Origin: Hippopus hippopus
Lineage: Eukaryota > Mollusca > Bivalvia > Cardiida > Cardiidae
Direction of reading: 5' to 3'
Assembly (NCBI GenBank): GCA_946811185.2
Contig: OX328104.1
Span: forward strand, 12,535,918-12,599,917
DNA length: 64,000 nt
Numbering within the stretch: the stretch's first letter is position 1; each line of letters begins with the position of its first letter. A program made the translations under genes and the position numbers. A model generated the notes under the pieces. It was not told where the DNA came from and did not search any database. It was given only the letters and a program-made list of their open reading frames with translations. This document shows, in pieces, positions 63,705 to 64,000 of this stretch.

Positions 63705-63930
63705 GGCTTGGTTGTATCGTGTCTAATAGAGTTTTCAGCATTGTTTCGGTTTTATCGCGGCGGCCAGCGCACCTATCCATGCTATCTTGTATTTTCTTTT
63801 ACCAGTATTTTGAAAAATATTCTTCCTAAGCCAGTGGCTGCTTTCCTGCATAACGGTAACAATGAAAGAACGATCAGCGGTGAGAAGGGAATTGATCCTG
63901 TCGCATTGATTATCATCAATCTACGGGTTT
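63705..63930 (-). mobile_element. SINE, headless
   Basis: GAGTTTTCAGCATTGTTTCG, TATCGCGGCGGCCAGCGCAC, GATCCTGTCGCATTGATTAT. It corresponds to 30900-31110; the tRNA-like head is absent. Confidence 0.8.
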
Positions 63931-64000
63931 ATTGATTGTATTGATTGTATTGGGTTTAACGCCGTTTTCAACAATATTTCAGTTACATCGCGGGGGCCAG
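63931..64000 (-). mobile_element. SINE running off the window
   Basis: TTGATTGTATTGATTGTATT tail, GGGTTTAACGCCGTTTTCAA, ACATCGCGGGGGCCAG; a second same-orientation copy directly after the previous one. Confidence 0.8.

Overview
The window looks like intergenic or intronic DNA from an animal genome, most likely a bivalve mollusc. The reasons are AT-rich sequence, no prokaryotic gene layout, many tRNA-derived SINEs with AATC/ATTG tails, and dense palindromic MITEs with cores such as GGTCAGCCTGCGCAG and GCTGGTTACCAGC, which I associate with heterodont bivalves such as the zebra mussel group. The taxon is recalled from memory and is only a moderate-confidence guess. I found no convincing host gene: most open frames are short and fall on repeats. 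The one recognisable protein-coding remnant is a minus-strand fragment at 36268-36700, resembling proteins linked to Polinton/Maverick-type mobile elements.

Four MITE families recur from end to end. MITE-A (about 50 full or partial copies, about 230 bp) has a perfect-palindrome core around GGTTACC or CGTAACG, ends CCCTTTACCA/TGGTAAAGGG, and lies in TTAA. MITE-B (about 30 copies) has a TGCAGTCTGATCTTG-type palindrome and CCCTT/AAGGG ends, also next to TTAA. MITE-C (about 20 copies, about 265 bp) starts TGAGCCATGCTCTG. MITE-D (four copies, about 263 bp) starts TGGCTTGCAAC, contains two internal palindromes and inserts at TA. A longer family, element E (five copies, 0.65-0.85 kb), carries a long hairpin, paired TGACGTCA-like sites, a GCCGCCATTTTGG motif and a tiny conserved exon-like block (MDLNNFK followed by a splice-donor consensus).

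Layout: 0-3 kb holds a 24-bp minisatellite that appears to derive from MITE-B, and an inverted repeat with a tandemly expanded arm. 3-7.4 kb has element E, MITEs and a SINE cluster with a MITE-D inside it. 7.4-19 kb is a MITE field with simple repeats. 19.7-21.2 kb is element E interrupted by a 794-bp transposon with repeated GTAGACGAAATGGG ends. 23.7-24.4 kb is a decayed ~30-bp tandem array. 24.9-35 kb mixes SINEs, element E and MITEs. 36-39 kb holds the Polinton-like fragment between MITE pieces. 45.4-46.8 kb is a nested D/E insertion between duplicated segments. 47-64 kb continues as a MITE/SINE field, with a self-nested MITE-A at 51.5-52.0 kb, a TIR element at 58.9-59.2 kb and a SINE running off the right edge.

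The main value of the window is as an archaeological record of transposition. Several nested insertions preserve target-site duplications that reveal the mechanism (TTAA for A, TA for D and E, 8 bp for the GTAGACGAAATGGG element). Coordinates of repeats were read by eye and may be off by a few bases; degenerate copies are less certain.
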